Assembly (NCBI GenBank): GCA_965248175.1
Contig: OZ252093.1
Coordinates: 2,542,001-2,606,000, forward strand
Direction of reading: 5' to 3'
Length of the DNA stretch: 64,000 bases
Origin: VXPQ01 sp965248175
GTDB taxonomy: Bacteria; Bacteroidota; Rhodothermia; Rhodothermales; VXPQ01
Shown: positions 45,816 to 54,908 of the stretch, one piece after another
Layout: each line of letters opens with the position of its first letter
Numbering within the stretch: the stretch's first letter is position 1
Position numbers and translations under genes: made by a program
Notes under the pieces: generated by a model
Told to the model about the DNA's origin: nothing
The model's database searches: none
What the model saw: only the letters and a program-made list of their open reading frames with translations

Positions 45816-47216
45816 ATGCGTGTGGCGGTAATTGGAGCAGGAATTGCCGGACTGACGGCTGCTTTCCGGTTGCGTCTGGCTGGCGTAGAACCCGTCGTGT
45901 TCGAGGCGCAGGTGCGGGCAGGCGGTGTAATCGGTACGGAGCGCATCGGGGGGTTCCTTGTCGAATTTGGAGCTACCTCCATTCAGGCGGCGAATCCGGT
46001 CCTTGACGCACTCATCCGCGACGCCGGACTGGACATAGACCGCCTTCCTGCCTCGAAAACCGCCCGCAAGAGATATATCGTGCGTGGCGGCAAGCCGGTT
46101 GCCGCGCCGAGTTCCCCGGCCGATCTTATCAAAGGCTCCTTGTTTTCTGCCCGTGCCCGGCGACGGGCGCTCCGCGAACCGCTTATACCCAGGTCCCGTC
46201 CGACTGCAGAGGAAAGCGTGGCCGATTTTGCGCGCAGGCGCTTCGGGCCCGAGGTGCTGGACTATGGGATGGACCCGTTTGTCGCCGGCGTCTACGGAGG
46301 GGATCCGGAACGTCTTGCCATCCGCCACGCCTTCCCGGATATCTGGCGTATGGAGCAGGAATCGGGGTCTATCGTACGGGCGCTACTTCGAGGGCGCAAG
46401 GGCAAGAAAAACCGGATGGCAGGCGGCATGTTTTCTTTCAGGAAAGGTCTTGGGCAATTACCGGAGGCTCTTTCCGACGCCTTGGGCGACCACCTGCGCC
46501 TGTCCACTCCCGTACGGCGTCTGGAGCGGCAAGGGTCCCGCTGGATCGTTTCCGGAGATCGTCTCCTATCCGGGCATGAACAAACCACATGGAGCGAAAC
46601 CTTCGACGCGGTTGTATATGCCGCTCCGCTTCACGCGCTTGCCTCCATCGCGTTGCCTGAAGGGCCTTCCCTCGAACCGTTGACCAGGGTCGTTTATGCC
46701 CCGCTTGCCGTCACAGCGCTGGGTTTCCGGCAGGAGCATGTGGGCCATCCGCTTGACGGATTCGGTATGCTGGTTCCACGTATAGAGCGAAGTGTCCGCA
46801 TTCTTGGCACCTTGTTTACGTCATCCATCTTTTCGGGCAGATCCTCCGCTTCATCGACCGTTCGGTCGGATGCGGCACGGGCGCCGGTGGGACATGTACT
46901 GCTTACCACCATGATCGGCGGGATGCGGAATCCAGCACTGGCCTCGATACCGGATGAGGAAGCCTACGCCCTTGTACTGCGTGATCTGCAGCGCCTGCTG
47001 AACGTTTCCGGAGAGCCTGTTTTCCGGTGGCGTACCACATGGGAACGGGCTGTTCCCCAGTACCATATGGGTTATGGGGAAACACTCGCCGCCATAGACC
47101 GGCTCGAAGCCGCCTGGCCCGGCTGGTTCATGGCAGGCAACTACCGCATGGGCGTTTCTATCGCCGATGCCGCGAAATCCGGAGAACAGGCGGCCCGGAG
47201 GGTGTGCATGATGTGA
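45816..47216 (+). CDS. hemY: Protoporphyrinogen oxidase (oxygen-dependent type)
   Basis: 466 residues. The FAD-binding start is VAVIGAGIAGLTAAFRLRLAG, followed by VVFEAQVRAGGVIGTERI. Family-specific parts include EESVADFARRRFGPEVLDYGMDPFVAGVYGGDPERLAIRHAFP. The C-terminal FAD segment reads WFMAGNYRMGVSIADAAKSGEQAA. It oxidises protoporphyrinogen IX (or coproporphyrinogen) in heme synthesis. No other heme gene is adjacent. The AT-rich defence-like island begins right after it. Confidence 0.92.
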   Translation: MRVAVIGAGIAGLTAAFRLRLAGVEPVVFEAQVRAGGVIGTERIGGFLVEFGATSIQAANPVLDALIRDAGLDIDRLPASKTARKRYIVRGGKPVAAPSSPADLIKGSLFSARARRRALREPLIPRSRPTAEESVADFARRRFGPEVLDYGMDPFVAGVYGGDPERLAIRHAFPDIWRMEQESGSIVRALLRGRKGKKNRMAGGMFSFRKGLGQLPEALSDALGDHLRLSTPVRRLERQGSRWIVSGDRLLSGHEQTTWSETFDAVVYAAPLHALASIALPEGPSLEPLTRVVYAPLAVTALGFRQEHVGHPLDGFGMLVPRIERSVRILGTLFTSSIFSGRSSASSTVRSDAARAPVGHVLLTTMIGGMRNPALASIPDEEAYALVLRDLQRLLNVSGEPVFRWRTTWERAVPQYHMGYGETLAAIDRLEAAWPGWFMAGNYRMGVSIADAAKSGEQAARRVCMM

Positions 47217-47252
47217 TGAAAATGCATATTTTTGTGAAAAAATCTCGCAAAA

Positions 47253-47283
47253 TTGAATTTTTATGCTATTCATTATGTATAAT
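47253..47283 (+). promoter_or_regulatory. Candidate promoter for the ATPase/RloB operon
   Basis: TTGAAT (47253-47258) and TATAAT (47278-47283) are separated by 19 bases in a very AT-rich 100-bp spacer. The spacing is a little long. The ATG of the ATPase gene is 36 bp downstream of the -10 box. Confidence 0.45.
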
Positions 47284-47318
47284 AGGTGCTTATTCGAGAA
47301 AAAATCTCTCTGAAAGCC

Positions 47319-48704
47319 ATGATCGTAACCTTTTCCATTGAAAATTTTCTCTCCTTCAACGAGGAGGAGACCTTCTCAATGGTAGCGAGCAACAGACTTT
47401 CCGGCGACCATGAAAACCACCTCGTTCCGATTCCTCGAAACGATGCCAAGGTGCTACGTGGAGGTATTATGTATGGCGCAAACGGCGCAGGCAAATCCAA
47501 TTTTTTTAAGGCGCTCTCCTATCTGCGAGATACGGCACTGAAGAGAAAGAAAACAGAATCAGAGGTGGAGTCAGAGACGGAATCAGAGAGCCCAGGGACA
47601 GGTCGTACTGCCTTTCGCTTTCGGGAAGATCCGGAGACGCCGAGTCATTTGGATCTGCAATTCATTGTCCGAGACACACTATACAGATTCGGCCTAATAC
47701 TGGATGACGAACGGATCATTGAGGAATGGTTGCTTGAAATCAATGGAGGCCGGGAAAAGCTGATTTACGAGCGCAAAACCGATGACCAAGGCAAAGTTAC
47801 GGTGAAATTCAGAGGGGCTGGCCCGAAACTGAAAGCTTTAGCAACTGTTGGCGGACCAAAGGAGCAGAGTTTCCTTGCTACGATCCGAACGACTCTGGAT
47901 CGGGATGATCATGGCCCTGTCCGGGAAGTCATTGACTGGTTCCGGAATGGAATTCGCTTTATTAGCCCCAACAGTCACTATCATAGGCTGGAACACAATT
48001 TGAGCATAGACAATGAATTGCGATCTTTTTCCGGCGACTTCCTTCGCGCCGCCTCAACTGGAGTAGATGATTTGCATGTCTCCAAAGAGGAAATATCGGA
48101 GGATCAACTAAGAGCCATGTTGCCGCATTTTCTTGTTGAAGAAATAATGGAGAGCGTAAACAAGGGCAAATTTGGTGGGGTTAAAATTAATAATGGTGAA
48201 ATAGTTGTCGAGAAAGCCAGTGAAAATCGTTACCATATTCTGTCGCTTCAATCTATTCACGAGCACGAAGGGTCGGAAAAGGTTCACTTCGATGTCACCG
48301 AAGAATCAGATGGAACCCGGCGCTTGCTGCATTTATTGCCCGCCCTGCATCACCTACATACCGATGGAGGAGTCTTCGTAATAGATGAAGTAGAGCGTAG
48401 CATGCACCCATTGCTTGTGTATAAGTTCATTGAATTCTTTTTCAATGGTTGTGGTGGTGATAGACGACAGCTTATCGTAACCAGCCACGAGTCAAATCTA
48501 CTTGATCGAAAACTGCTGCGACGGGACGAAATATGGTTCGCCGAGAAAAACCAGAAGGGATCTACGTCTCTCTATTCACTCGCGGATTTTCAACCGAGAA
48601 AAGACTTGAAATTTGACAAACACTACTTGCGGGGGCGTTTTGGGGCCATCCCATTTCTGGGAGAGATAGACCAGATTACGAGCAATAAGGAAGTTCAAGG
48701 ATGA
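47319..48704 (+). CDS. AAA-family ATPase (RloA/AAA_15 type), likely defence
   Basis: 461 residues. The start MIVTFSIENFLSFNEEETFSM and Walker A (YGANGAGKSN, 53-60) are those of RloA-like OLD/ABC-type ATPases. The signature-like SDGTRRLLHLLPALHHL, Walker B VFVIDEVE (near 355) with RSMHP, and the TSHESNLL switch follow. Such ATPases sense or gate a partner effector, here the RloB-domain protein translated from an ATGA overlap. GC content is visibly below that of neighbours, suggesting transfer. The ATG at 47319 matches the family start; one at 47286 adds 11 residues. Confidence 0.85.
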   Translation: MIVTFSIENFLSFNEEETFSMVASNRLSGDHENHLVPIPRNDAKVLRGGIMYGANGAGKSNFFKALSYLRDTALKRKKTESEVESETESESPGTGRTAFRFREDPETPSHLDLQFIVRDTLYRFGLILDDERIIEEWLLEINGGREKLIYERKTDDQGKVTVKFRGAGPKLKALATVGGPKEQSFLATIRTTLDRDDHGPVREVIDWFRNGIRFISPNSHYHRLEHNLSIDNELRSFSGDFLRAASTGVDDLHVSKEEISEDQLRAMLPHFLVEEIMESVNKGKFGGVKINNGEIVVEKASENRYHILSLQSIHEHEGSEKVHFDVTEESDGTRRLLHLLPALHHLHTDGGVFVIDEVERSMHPLLVYKFIEFFFNGCGGDRRQLIVTSHESNLLDRKLLRRDEIWFAEKNQKGSTSLYSLADFQPRKDLKFDKHYLRGRFGAIPFLGEIDQITSNKEVQG

Positions 48705-49408
48705 GTAGGAGAAAACCACGACCACTGGACCGAGATAAACAGGATTATAGGGATGACCGTCTCTATATCGTGGCGTGCGATGATACCTATGCACCCAAGG
48801 ATTATTTCGCGGCATTGGTGCCCAGGCTTCACCGTTTACAGATTCACGTGGTTGAGACACAAGACGGAACATCGTCTGCGGGGCATGTGCTGGAGCGTTT
48901 ACTGGGGTACAAGATCGGGGAAAGAGATGAGCGATGGATGCTGCTCGACACGGATCACTACACAAAACGCGAGCATCTCAAATCTTTTACTAGGGCGATT
49001 AAAGAGGCAAAAGAGGTGAATGTACGCATCGCTCTGAGCAAGCCGTGCTTCGAATTCTGGCTCCTATTGCATCACCTTACCCGGCAGAAACTGAGTTCGC
49101 ACAAATTGTCCAATGCTAGGGATGTAGAGAAACTTCTGAAACAAACACTGGGCACGTATAACAAGCGCAAGCTCAAACCAGAGAATTTTTCACTGGAGAA
49201 AGTACCTCAAGCAATTAGAGAGAGTAGAGAAATAGACAAATCGGTAGGCGGCGGGGACATCCCCGATGCCAATACCTCCCGCGTATACCAACTCTGGGAA
49301 TCAATCATCAGCAACGCATTGCCCGCACAATTGCGCAATGAGTTGCCGGAACTTGCAGAACTCATTACCTCCCACCCTCCCGCATCGCCGCGTACTCCTC
49401 GAGCGTAA
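48701..49408 (+). CDS. RloB-domain protein, likely effector of the ATPase pair
   Basis: 235 residues. The RloB pattern is present: YIVACDDTYAPKDYF (26-36; family members usually have EGE.TEPxYF), LLDTDH (81-86) and ALSKPCFEFWLLLHH (111-125). The acid D-x-D and the N-terminal acid recall a Toprim-like metal site, though the usual first Glu is Asp here. The partner ATPase is immediately upstream. The last about 14 residues (SHPPASPRTPRA) are read from the 3' end of the convergent fadE gene, a 44-bp overlap, so the original C-terminus may have been lost. Confidence 0.8.
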   Translation: MSRRKPRPLDRDKQDYRDDRLYIVACDDTYAPKDYFAALVPRLHRLQIHVVETQDGTSSAGHVLERLLGYKIGERDERWMLLDTDHYTKREHLKSFTRAIKEAKEVNVRIALSKPCFEFWLLLHHLTRQKLSSHKLSNARDVEKLLKQTLGTYNKRKLKPENFSLEKVPQAIRESREIDKSVGGGDIPDANTSRVYQLWESIISNALPAQLRNELPELAELITSHPPASPRTPRA

Positions 49409-51815
49409 ACGCATCTACTTCTATGTAGGCTGCGCGGGCGGTTTCCGCCTCCTGTACGAGATCGCGTTCCTCTGTTGAAATCACGCCCGCTTCGCAGGCA
49501 GCGTCAAGGGCCTGTTCCGGGCGGCTGCGCGCCAGCGTACCCTGGCGCATGGCGCTCCTGATCCGGCCCAACATCGATTCTGCTTCCACTGAAAGCCGGA
49601 AGGCCCGTTCCAGCCGGGCAAGGCTCCCCGAAGCATCTGTCTCGTCTGCACGGTATATCCCCGCCGTGAACCGATCCCGCTGCTCGCCGGGCGTTTGCAG
49701 GGCCTGGGCCACCTTGCCCCCGAGGCGATCAGAAGGATAGCTGCCGAAACGGTTCATGCGAAACCAGAGCGCACACGGACCACGAAGCAACCAGGAGACC
49801 CCGCCCGGCAGGCGCAGATTCTCGAATAACCCCTCAAAACCGGCTTGAATGCGGACCAGTGTATGCTGCATGGCCCAGTGCATAAACGGAGCATCCTCCT
49901 TGCGGCGCCCATCCGCCTCAAAGCGGCGAAGCACCGCCGTCCCGATATACAGCGAGGAAAAAATATCCGCAAACCGACCGGTGAGTTTCTCCTTGCGTTT
50001 GAGGTCTCCTCCAAGGATGCCCATTGCAAGATCCGCCATGAACGCAAATGTGGCAGACGCCCAGTTCAGCTTCCGAACATACCGCGCCGACGGCCCTCGC
50101 ACGGGCGAGCGGCTGAGTCTCCCCCGGGTCACGTAGAGCACCTTCGCCCGGCAACCGTTCCGGAACACGTGACCTATATGTTTCCACAGATTCCGGTCGA
50201 AGGCAACAAGATCACCCCGGGCCAGCGCATCGATTTCCGCATAGGCATACGGATGGCACCGGATAGCTCCCTGCCCGAAAATGATGAGCGTCCGCGTGAG
50301 GATGTTAGCCCCCTCGACCGTAATGCCTATAGGCGCCGCCATGTACGTATGGGCCAACAGGTTGCGCGGGCCGCACGAGATAGCGTTTCCGCCGAGGATA
50401 TCCATCGCGTCGTTCACGATCCGCCGCTGCATCTCCGTCGCATTGTACTTGGCGATGGCCGTCACGACAGCAGGTTTTGCCCCGCGATCTATGGCCCCAC
50501 AAGTGTAGCGGCGCATGGCCTCCAGGGCATACGTGTAGCCCCCGATACGCGCCAACGGTTCTTCGATGCCCTCAAACCGTCCGATAGGCAACCCGAACTG
50601 TTTGCGCACCGCCGCATGCGCCGACGCAACGCGGCACGCATACTGCGCCCCGCCGGTGCTCTGTGCAGGAAGCGAAATGCCCCGCCCCGCAGCCAGCGAT
50701 TCCATGAGCATGCGCCAGCCGCCGCCAGCCCCCTCCTTGCCCCCGATGATGGCGTCCGCGGGCACCACCACGTCGCGCCCCTCCGTCTTCGAGTTGACGA
50801 ACGCCATGCCGAGAGGATCGTGCCGCCAGCCGGTCTCAACACCCGGAGTGTCCGTCGAAATAAGCGCACACGTAATACCGGGCTCGATACCCTTGCCAAG
50901 CAGGTTTTCCGGATCTTTCAAGCGAAATGCCAGACCCAGAACGGTCGCTACCCCCGCCAGCGTGATGTACCGCTTGCTCCAGTTCAGGCGCAATCGAATC
51001 GATCCGTCGTCAGCCCGGAACACCACGCCTTCGGAGGCAATCGAGCTCGCATCGGAGCCGGCGCCCGGTTCGGTGAGCGCAAACGCCGGAATCTCCTCGC
51101 CGCGAGCAAGACGCGGGAGGTAATGATCACGCTGGGCCTGCGTACCGTAGTGAATAAGCAATTCGGCAGGCCCCAGTGAGTTCGGCACCATGACCGTAAT
51201 CGACAGCGGCAACGACCGGGTCGCCGCTTTCATCACGACCGCACTGTTGCCGAGCGCCGAAAAATCCAGGCCACCATATTCCTTCGGTATGATCATGCCG
51301 AAGAAACGCTCTTCTTTGAGAACGTCCCACACGGCTTCGGGAAGGTCTCCGCGCCGGTGTACCTCCCAATCGTCGGTCATGGCGCACAGCCGCTCCAGGG
51401 GCCCTTCTATGAATGCGCGCTCCTCGTCCGTCAGTTCGGGATACGGCATAGTCAGCAATTTCGCGAAATCGGGCCGCCCGGAAAACAAGTCCCCGTCTAC
51501 CCATACATCCCCCGCTTCAATGGCGATCCGCTCGGTTTCGGAAATCGCGGGCAGGAAACCCGACGAACGAAACGCCTTCATGACGGAGCTGGAAACCAGC
51601 GTACGCCGGAGCACGGGCTCATGAAACACCAGTGCAAACATGCCCAGCAGAATCCAGAGCCAGGGAGGCGCACCTAACCCGTACAGCAGGCCTGCCCACA
51701 GGAGGGAATGCACGAGCAGCGGCGCACCCACATACCCCGCCGCGAAAAACGCCAGGATACATCCGACAACGACCCAGACGATCGCCACATCCTGCAAAAA
51801 ATGGTAATAGGGCAT
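49365..51815 (-). CDS. fadE: Acyl-CoA dehydrogenase FadE
   Basis: 816 residues, the size of proteobacterial FadE. Hydrophobic N-terminal helices (1-65) lead into AIEAGDVWVDGDLFSGRPDF, FFGMIIPKEYGGLDFSA, FALTEPGAGSDASS (FAD/substrate loop), GRGISLPAQSTGG and VEGANILTRTLIIFGQGAIRCHPY. It does the first step of fatty-acid beta-oxidation. It belongs with fadA, fadN-like and fadD on the same strand but is split from them by about 5 kb of IS DNA. Only 25 bp separate its ATG from an IS3 end, so its native promoter is displaced. Confidence 0.94.
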   Translation of the reverse strand: MPYYHFLQDVAIVWVVVGCILAFFAAGYVGAPLLVHSLLWAGLLYGLGAPPWLWILLGMFALVFHEPVLRRTLVSSSVMKAFRSSGFLPAISETERIAIEAGDVWVDGDLFSGRPDFAKLLTMPYPELTDEERAFIEGPLERLCAMTDDWEVHRRGDLPEAVWDVLKEERFFGMIIPKEYGGLDFSALGNSAVVMKAATRSLPLSITVMVPNSLGPAELLIHYGTQAQRDHYLPRLARGEEIPAFALTEPGAGSDASSIASEGVVFRADDGSIRLRLNWSKRYITLAGVATVLGLAFRLKDPENLLGKGIEPGITCALISTDTPGVETGWRHDPLGMAFVNSKTEGRDVVVPADAIIGGKEGAGGGWRMLMESLAAGRGISLPAQSTGGAQYACRVASAHAAVRKQFGLPIGRFEGIEEPLARIGGYTYALEAMRRYTCGAIDRGAKPAVVTAIAKYNATEMQRRIVNDAMDILGGNAISCGPRNLLAHTYMAAPIGITVEGANILTRTLIIFGQGAIRCHPYAYAEIDALARGDLVAFDRNLWKHIGHVFRNGCRAKVLYVTRGRLSRSPVRGPSARYVRKLNWASATFAFMADLAMGILGGDLKRKEKLTGRFADIFSSLYIGTAVLRRFEADGRRKEDAPFMHWAMQHTLVRIQAGFEGLFENLRLPGGVSWLLRGPCALWFRMNRFGSYPSDRLGGKVAQALQTPGEQRDRFTAGIYRADETDASGSLARLERAFRLSVEAESMLGRIRSAMRQGTLARSRPEQALDAACEAGVISTEERDLVQEAETARAAYIEVDAFTLEEYAAMREGGR

Positions 51816-51888
51816 TGCATCCGCCTCGCTACAAGAAAAGTGGTCCGTAAAAACCGGACAGTGTTTTAAGTGTACTGTCGCGTTGAGT

Positions 51889-52432
51889 TCATACCGCTCT
51901 GGTCAATGGTTTGCGCCGGTAGAATACGTCGCTGGGGGCACGGTTGTCAAGCGTCTGATGGGGGCATTCCCCGTCGGAGTAGCGCAGGTAGTCGGCAATT
52001 CCCTTCCTGGCCTCGACTACCGTCTCGTACGCGTGCCGGTAGACCTCTTCCTGCTTTAGGCTGCGCCAGAGGCGCTCCACGTACACGTTGTCCAGCCAGC
52101 GCCCCTTGCCGTCCATAGAGATGCGCACGCCATGCCCCTTGAGTGCACCAGTGAACGCCTCGGAGGTAAACTGCGCTCCCCGGTCGGTATTAAACACCTC
52201 AGGCGCCCCGTAGCGGACAATGGCTTCCTGCATCGCTTCGACACAAAAAGGCGGCGTCCATCGTGTTCGATAGCCGATGAGCGAGCGCCTTGCGGCTATG
52301 CCAGTCGATCTCTTTCATCGCCCGAAGGTTCTCTTCGCTCTCGCCCCGAGGGGTGTAGTAAGCCGTCGAGCGGCTCAACGCAAAGAGTTTGCACTGGCAA
52401 ACCACCGGCAACGCATGGGCGGGCACTATCAT
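51889..52432 (-). pseudogene. IS3 OrfB, copy A, with 95-codon deletion and frameshift
   Basis: The N-terminal part (from about 52432) runs to AMKEID and then jumps straight to WHSRKALAHRL. This removes 95 codons including the first catalytic Asp (YAADITY in the intact copy). The intact copy has GATCGAC at both deletion edges (55339 and 55624), so slippage or recombination between these repeats explains it. A run of five A (52245-52249) where the intact copy has four shifts the frame before the C-terminal part. Inactive. Confidence 0.88.
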
Positions 52433-52446
52433 GGCCCGGCGCTCGG

Positions 52447-52740
52447 CTACCGGTCTCGACCGAGCGCCTTCGATAAAGAATCCTTCTCCATGGACAACTC
52501 ACCGATCTTCGCCCGGAGCGCCTTGATCCGGTCGTCGCGCTCGTCCGGGGCGCCGCCGCGGCCTCGGGTGAAAGCCTCCTCGGCGGTCTCCACCAGCTGC
52601 TTCTTCCAGGATTGTATCTGGTTCGGGTACACCTCGAATCGCTCGGCGAGCTCCGCCAGCGTGCGGTCGCCACGAACGGCGGCGAGGGCTACCTTCGCCT
52701 TGAACGAAGGACTATGGGTTCTGCGTGTTCGTCTTGCCAT
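52447..52740 (-). CDS. IS3-family OrfA, copy A
   Basis: 97 residues from ATG 52740 (MARRTRRTHSPSFKAKVALAA). A helix-turn-helix (TLAELAERFEVYPNQIQSWKK) binds the IS ends, and a leucine-zipper-like tail follows. It differs from copies B and C at a few residues. It could be expressed, but its OrfB partner is broken. Confidence 0.88.
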   Translation of the reverse strand: MARRTRRTHSPSFKAKVALAAVRGDRTLAELAERFEVYPNQIQSWKKQLVETAEEAFTRGRGGAPDERDDRIKALRAKIGELSMEKDSLSKALGRDR

Positions 52741-53024
52741 GGGGTCTCGTCGGATTGATTGTTCGGAACAAGGTCGCAACAGTACACCTTAAATCCCGCG
52801 AAACTCTGTCCAATCAACCCGAGACTATACTCTGTGATCTTACAGGCGGCAAATCGGAACCTATTACTTCTTTAAAAAGACAGGGCACCTGAAATATGGG
52901 GAAACTCTCTGCATAGTGACTAAAATTAAGGGGCCTATATACGAAAGTTGCCAGTACGGCTTGACATTTGAAGGTAATTTGAGATACATTGGTTTCCATA
53001 CGGTCACTAATCTATTCAGTAAAG

Positions 53025-53673
53025 ATGCAGCAAGCTCCCGGACGTTCCGACAGAAGTGGAATCACGATCTTCCAACTGTTCTCGATGTTTCCCGACGAGG
53101 AATCGGCCCGGCGATGGATGGAGGCGATACGCTGGCCCGACGGCCCCGCGTGTCCAACATGCGGTTCGGTGAATTACGGAGAAACGCCTTCGCACAAGTC
53201 CATGGATTACCGGTGCCGCGACTGCCGGCAATACTTCTCCGTACGTAAGGGAACGGCGATGGAATCCAGCAAGATCGCGCTCCGGCAATGGGCCATTGCG
53301 ATCTACATGTCCGCAACGAATCCGAAGGGCGTTTCGAGTATGAAGATTCACCGCGAACTCGGCATGACGCAGAAATCCGCCTGGTTCCTTATCCAGCGGG
53401 TGCGGGAATTCTTCGCAGACGCTGCGCCGATTCTGACCGGCCCGGTCGAGGTTGACGAGACCTATGTGGGCGGCTTGGAGAAAAACAGGCATAAGAGCGA
53501 AAAGATGCATGCCGGTCGCGGAACCGCAGGGAAGGCCACGGTCATGGGGGCAAGGCAGCGCGACGGCAAGATTGTCGCTCGTCCGCTCGGTTGGGAACCG
53601 GGCGAGGACGCTGGCGGGATTCGTGTATGAGAACGTCAAGGCGGGCGAGACGCTCGTGGGACGCTCCATATAG
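53025..53673 (+). pseudogene. IS1595-family (ISXO2-like) transposase, frameshifted and 3'-truncated
   Basis: The first about 200 residues are good: a zinc-ribbon (CPTCGSVNYGE...YRCRDCRQYFSVRKGT), then KGVSSMKIHRELGMTQKSAWFLIQRVRE and the first catalytic Asp in GPVEVDETYVGG. Near 53600 the frame shifts: GGIRV ends one frame, while another continues TLAGFVYENVKAGETLVG. At about 53657 the sequence passes into the reverse IS3 copy B, so the last third with the remaining catalytic residues is gone. The 200 bp upstream (52824-53024) holds no gene; GGGGCCTATATACGAAAG at 52930 may be its left inverted repeat, but the matching right end is missing. Confidence 0.8.
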
Positions 53674-54210
53674 AGCCTGTCGATCTCTTTCATCAAGGAA
53701 AGGTTCTCTTCGCTCTCGCCCCGGGGACGATAGTAGGCTGTCGAACGACTCAACGACAGGAGCCTCGACTGGTGAACCACCGGCAAGGCATGGGCGCGAT
53801 CTATCCTCGCCCGGTGCCCGGCTATCGGTCTCGACCGAGCGCCTTCGATAAAAAATCCTTCTCCATCGACAACTCACCGATCTTCGCCCGGAGCGCCTTG
53901 ATCCAGTCGTCGCGCTCGTCCGGGGCGCCGCCGCGGCCTCGGGTGAAAGCCTCCTCGGCGGTCTCCACCAGCTGCTTCTTCCAGGATTGTATCTGGTTCG
54001 GGTGCACCTCGAAGCGCTCGGCGAGCTCCGCCAGCGTGCGGTCGCCACGAACGGCGGCGAGGGCTACCTTCGCCTTAAACGAAGGACTATGGGTTCTGCG
54101 TGTTCGTCTTGCCATGGGGTCTCGTCGGATTGATTGTATCGGAACAAGGTCGCAACAGTACACCTTAAATCCCGCGAAACTCTGTCCAATCAACCCGAAC
54201 CACCTCTAAC
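53657..54210 (-). mobile_element. IS3-family element copy B, 3' half missing
   Basis: Reverse orientation. The left end near 54206-54210 and orfA are complete, and orfB begins (TTG start region near 53786) but after MERPTS its frame runs into the IS1595 sequence. The junction falls within the shared bases GTGGGACGCTCCAT around 53656-53669. It therefore lost about 700 bp including the DDE core and right end. Confidence 0.85.
53822..54115 (-). CDS. IS3-family OrfA, copy B
   Basis: 97 residues from ATG 54115, nearly identical to copy A's OrfA, with the same helix-turn-helix (TLAELAERFEVHPNQIQSWKK) and zipper region. Its element lacks most of OrfB. Confidence 0.88.
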   Translation of the reverse strand: MARRTRRTHSPSFKAKVALAAVRGDRTLAELAERFEVHPNQIQSWKKQLVETAEEAFTRGRGGAPDERDDWIKALRAKIGELSMEKDFLSKALGRDR

Positions 54211-54235
54211 CTGTATTCTTTTTTTGATTTGTTCC

Positions 54236-54822
54236 ATGGACAAATCTCTATTGGCTCAAAATTGCCCTCCATCTCCTGAATTACGCTCTGATCTTCATAG
54301 ATTCATTAGCAAGCAGGATAATTTAGAAATAATAAACGAGTTCGAAAAACTATTTTCTTCGCAATTCGCCAAGGTAATAAGGGATAAATCTTTTTTTATT
54401 GATCGTTTTGATGGGCTTGTTGATATTTTTCTTGATGATGAAGAGATAGTTTCTTATCATAAATTTATTTCTGTGTGGTTTTCGATGCAATTTTTGCCTC
54501 GAATAATTGAAGATTTTAATACTGGTAATCAAGGAATACTTGGGCGTTACATAGACTTTCTTTTATCTGCAGATGGTGTTGGGATTGATTTTATATCTTC
54601 TTCGCTTCCTCTTCTTGAAGGTCATTGGTCAGCTGAACGTATCGAATCAGCGGCTCTGAAAGCGTATCAGTCGGGCCAAGATATACTTGATCGTCATGAT
54701 AGTGGTGAAGATATTTTTTATCCTCCTCCTCGTGGAATCTCTAAAAATGATCAACCTCAGTTACGTCTGTGTGAGATATCGCTACTTAAATCCGCCCTTG
54801 ATTCTCTTGCAGTTATGAGAGG
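54236..54822 (+). pseudogene. AT-rich orphan gene, 3' end cut by IS3 copy C
   Basis: An ATG at 54236 opens a frame with 195 native residues, then reads into the IS3 left end (GCLDRFSRNLRC...) until a stop at 54937. The base composition is far more AT-rich than everything around it. The protein is acidic and helical, with no domain I recognise; it includes IINEFEKLFSSQFAKVI, HKFISVWFSMQFLPRII and an ILDRHDSGEDIFYPPPRG segment. It lies between the left ends of two inverted IS3 copies. A foreign origin and truncation are clear; function is not. Confidence 0.65.
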
Positions 54823-54908
54823 TGGTTCGGGTTGTTTGGACAGATTTTCGCGGAATTTAAGGTGTAGTGTTGCGACCTTGTTCCGATACAATCAACCTGA
54901 CGAGACCC

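Larger units (their letters stand above)
51841..52823 (-). mobile_element. IS3-family element copy A, internally deleted
   Basis: About 983 bp in reverse orientation. The right end (TGGTCCGTAAAAACCGGACA at 51841) and a left end near 52823 are recognisable, although the outermost four bases of the left end differ from other copies. orfA is intact; orfB is missing 285 bp and has a frameshift. Compared with the intact copy of about 1279 bp, the shortfall equals this deletion plus a few bases. Confidence 0.85.

Noticed and set aside
49845..51179. A 444-codon open frame on the plus strand
   Set aside because: Antisense to fadE; Arg/His/Pro-rich shadow composition and no family.
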